This document shows positions 60,901-64,000 of a DNA stretch of 64,000 nucleotides, in pieces. This stretch comes from Callorhinus ursinus (Eukaryota > Chordata > Mammalia > Carnivora > Otariidae): NCBI RefSeq assembly GCF_003265705.1, contig NW_020313140.1, forward strand, positions 691,282-755,281. Direction: 5' to 3'. Position 1 is the first letter of the stretch. Every line of letters begins with the position of its first letter. Under the pieces are notes generated by a model. That model made no database searches. It was not told the DNA's origin and worked only from the letters and a program-made list of their open reading frames with translations. The position numbers were made by a program, and so were the translations under genes.

Positions 60901-63900
60901 ACGTGCTCACCCAGTTGTTGTGCGGAGGCCCTATTTTTAAGAGTATGAAAATCTCTGTTTTACGAAGTGTTCGCGGCTCTAGGACCACCCGGACAGGCTC
61001 CGCCTTCTTAGCTTCAGTGTAAATCCTGCCGGTCCTCGCGCCCCCAGCCCCTCTGGGTGGCCTTGGAAGGCTAGCCGGGGCCCTGAAGCCAGGGTGTGTC
61101 TACTGGTGGAGTGAACTCTGGCAGGGAGGTTGGTGGTTAATTTCCAGATTTCCCGATGGGTGAGGCAGAACAAGGGGCACTTTCTGGAGAAGTGGCAGGG
61201 TGCAGATGGGGTTGGTGGATGGGCCTGAGATCAGGAGCTCCAGGAGGGCCCCTGGGGAATGCGAAGTGACTGTCTTGGGCCACCGTGATCACTCATTCCC
61301 TAGAAGCCAGAACTTCGGAGCTGGGAGGAGTCTTAGGGCAGCATGCAGGCCAACGGCTCTGTTCTAGACCTGCCTGGGTCCGACTGCCCAGATTCCCCTG
61401 TGGTACTCTCCCTAAGCCAGCCCACAGGCCTGCCCCAGAGCAATGCACTAGTCTCTATATGCCCAGTAAGCGGAGCTTCGGGGGGCACCCTGAGAGCCAG
61501 CCTCATTTTGACCCTGGACCCCAGCAGGGTTCATCATCACAGGGACAGGGGATGGGGAAACCACTGGAGGAGGGGCCTGCCGGGGGGGGGGGGGGGGACA
61601 CAGGATGCACAGGCTGAGGCTGGAGCACTCTATCAGGCTGCCCAGGGAGGGGCTGAGGGGGCATCTGTTTCCTCTTGGCCATGGTTCCCTCAATCCTACC
61701 CCCAGAGGAGGTGCAAATGATGCTGGCTTCCTGAAGAGGAGCTTCCTGGGGATGGTGGATGGAGGATGGACAGGTATTCATCAAAACATCCCACATCCCT
61801 ACTCCTCTCTCCCCTTGGAGCTTCAGGGAGCTGAGCTGAGGCTTAGGGGTGGGGCCGCATTTCCTCTTGAAGCAGAGAAGTGAGGTCCTGGGACTCAGCA
61901 CCAAGATGTAGCAGAAGGCAAAGCCAGTCTGGGCTCCCAGTAGGATGCGGTGGGGACCTGTCTAGCTCAGGGGTGGGGTCTCACCCAGGTATCAGGGGTG
62001 GAAGATGGACTGAGGAGGTGAGCACAGAGGGCAAGTGGGGTTGTAGGGAGAGGTCAGAGTGGGTGAAGGGAGGAGGTTGGGGAGGAGGTCTACCATGAGG
62101 GAGGAGGAACGGAGCCTTGAGACAAGGCAGTAGGGGGTCACACGTTGAGTCCAGGCCAGGGGGCTTTGGAGAGGGGAGCTGGACAGAGGAGAGGCCCAGG
62201 AATTGAGGAGGGGGGCAGCTGCACGGGCTGACACCCGCGCTCCAGCCCCAGATCCTGGTGGGGCAAATATTTACCCAGCAACAAGGGTTGCTAAGCAAGG
62301 AGGAAGGAGGAGGGAGGCCAGTAGCTGGAGGGCCTTTCAGGCTCCTCCTTCTCCCTCACAAAAGATAGCTTGGAGAGAGTGAGCCAAACCGCTCCCCTCA
62401 GCCCTCCCCCCGCCACCCCAGCCCGGGCTCAGTCCAACCCCTCCATGCACGCATACCTTGGGGTCACCTCTATCCACCCCCCGCCCCAGCTGGCAACTGG
62501 GGGGGGCGGCACTAGGCTAGGGGGAATTGAATCCCCAGGCTGCCAGGTCTTCCCCCACCGTGGGACAACTCTGGGGGCTCCAACCTTGCAAAAGGCCCCC
62601 TTTCCAATCGGCTACTCAGGGGGGCTAGAAAGGGGGGGGTGGTCGGTCTAAGGAGTCAGGATCCGGTGAGGGAGGGGTTACTGAAGGACGGAGTCCAGAT
62701 GTCTGGGGCTGGAGGCTTGGAGAGGGTGCGGAGGTGGACAGAAGGGGAAGGAGTGAGTTTGTCAGAGACCGTGCAGGGGCAGGACAGAAAAGAGGGGTCG
62801 TCGGGGGCACTCCCTGCTCAGGGCCCTGGGCAGAGAAGGGGGAGGGACAAAGGAGAGGAAGATATGCTCAAAGGAAGCCAGATGTGGCCCATGTGCTGTG
62901 GGCTGTTGCTGGCATGGGCACCGCGGGGGCAGGATATGCAGCTGTGCCAGGAAGGATTAGTCAGAAGCCTGGAGGGGAGAGGGGAGACGGACAGCTAGTC
63001 CAGGACCCCCAGGAAGCAGACGGGTGCTTTCAGGGAGGCTGGGAGGGCTCAGGACCTGCACGGGGGGTGGGGTGCGGGTGGGGGACTGGTCGTGGCTGAG
63101 CTTGGGTGTCCGTGTGCAGAACGGGAATTCTGACACCCCTTCCCAGGGCACAGGACAGACACGCAGTAGATTCTCTTTCTTACCCACCTCCTTGGGGTGA
63201 GGTCTCTGCTTTGCAGGCTTCTCCCTGGGAGTTGGTGGGTCCTCACACTGAGCCACAGGCCCTCATGGAAAGCGGGGTACAGAAGCAGGAAGGAAGGGCA
63301 CAGAGAGGAAGCTGCTGAGGCAGAGAGGCCGTTCCTGGAGCCCAGGCTCCCTGGTGGGGATGGTCCTTCTCGAGGGTCAGAGGGTTGGCCAGAGTGGCTG
63401 CAGGCCCCATGGGTCCACCCTGAAATGGGGTACATGCAGGGCTTTCACCGTGCAATGACAGCAGAGGACAAACTGAAGCTGCCCCCAGGAGGGACTTCTC
63501 TGAGCCCCTCAGAGACACACAGGCCAGCAGGGGAGGGGGCAGGGGTCCCGGGAAATGAAGCCTACTGTGGAGGCAAGACCTCCAGACACAGAACCAGGAA
63601 CCCCTGGACGACCAGGTCCAAGCTGGTAACCAAAAGGGTGTTGGTTCCCAAAGTCCCACTGGAAAGTTTGAAAAATACACATGGAAACATGACTCACTGC
63701 CCCCTCCACATGGCCCCCCCTTTCCTGGTTTCTGTGATTTTTCTCCTGGGAGTTAATTCAAATCATATTCTCCCAGAAACCGAGTTTAATGAGGGAGGGC
63801 AAAGAGCAGGCTGAGGAAGCAGAGAGGTGCTCCAGGAGGGGCTGCGCAGAGAGCGGCTGGGGCCAGGGTGCAGGGACCATCTGCTGGAAGCCCTGGGGTG

Positions 63901-64000
63901 GGGTACAATTCAAGCGGAAAGGGGAGCCGTTCGCAGCCCTGCAGCCAAACTGCCCTATGGCCCCGGGTGCCCCACGCTCAGAGAGCTTTCTTCTGGCCTC

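Overview
This is a mammalian nuclear DNA window. The repeats place it in a carnivore. It is full of tRNA-Lys-derived can-SINEs that begin GGGGCGCCTGGGTGGCTCAG and end in CAAATAAATAAATAAAATC plus poly(A). The body of these elements (CTGGGATCGAGCCCCGCATC, then CTCCCTGCTCAGC) is the form I associate with arctoid carnivores (bears, seals, mustelids). I see neither the dog-type SINEC_Cf nor the felid-type body. Species cannot be fixed from the window.

Three genes lie head-to-tail, all on the minus strand, and correspond to human 1q22 (LMNA - SEMA4A - SLC25A44) read in reverse. (1) Positions 1-206 hold the first coding exon of SLC25A44, a mitochondrial carrier; its CpG-island promoter is near 4450-5260. 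(2) SEMA4A occupies about 9960 to at least 25880. I resolved all 14 coding exons, 10634-25851; they join in frame to a 759-residue class 4 semaphorin. Its non-coding first exon(s) are not certain; candidates are given. (3) LMNA occupies about 38330-55240. All 12 classical exons are resolved and give a 665-residue prelamin A ending in a CSIM CaaX box. The lamin C read-through end in exon 10 (573 residues) is also present, with its own poly(A) signal.

The rest is intergenic or intronic DNA. 5270-9950 (between SLC25A44 and SEMA4A) is mostly old L2 and L1 plus SINEs. SEMA4A intron 10 is a nested mass of L1, an MaLR-type LTR and SINEs. 33250-37020 (SEMA4A to LMNA) is repeat-rich. 55700-64000 upstream of LMNA has few repeats but contains a second CpG island at 60340-60900.

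The most interesting signal is in LMNA intron 1. A 20-nt minus-strand reading frame at 48001-48020 encodes MGNSVP plus two bases, ends at a GTGAGA donor, and has exactly the phase needed to join exon 2. It looks like the carnivore counterpart of the meiosis-specific lamin C2 first exon (MGNAEGR in mouse). Other points of note are the conserved progeria cryptic donor in exon 11, a miR-9 8-mer in the prelamin A 3' UTR, one extra serine codon beside the lamin nuclear localisation signal, a non-canonical poly(A) hexamer for lamin A, and a GC-rich intergenic block next to a 22-G run. I found no bacterial genes, CRISPR array or intact mobile element.
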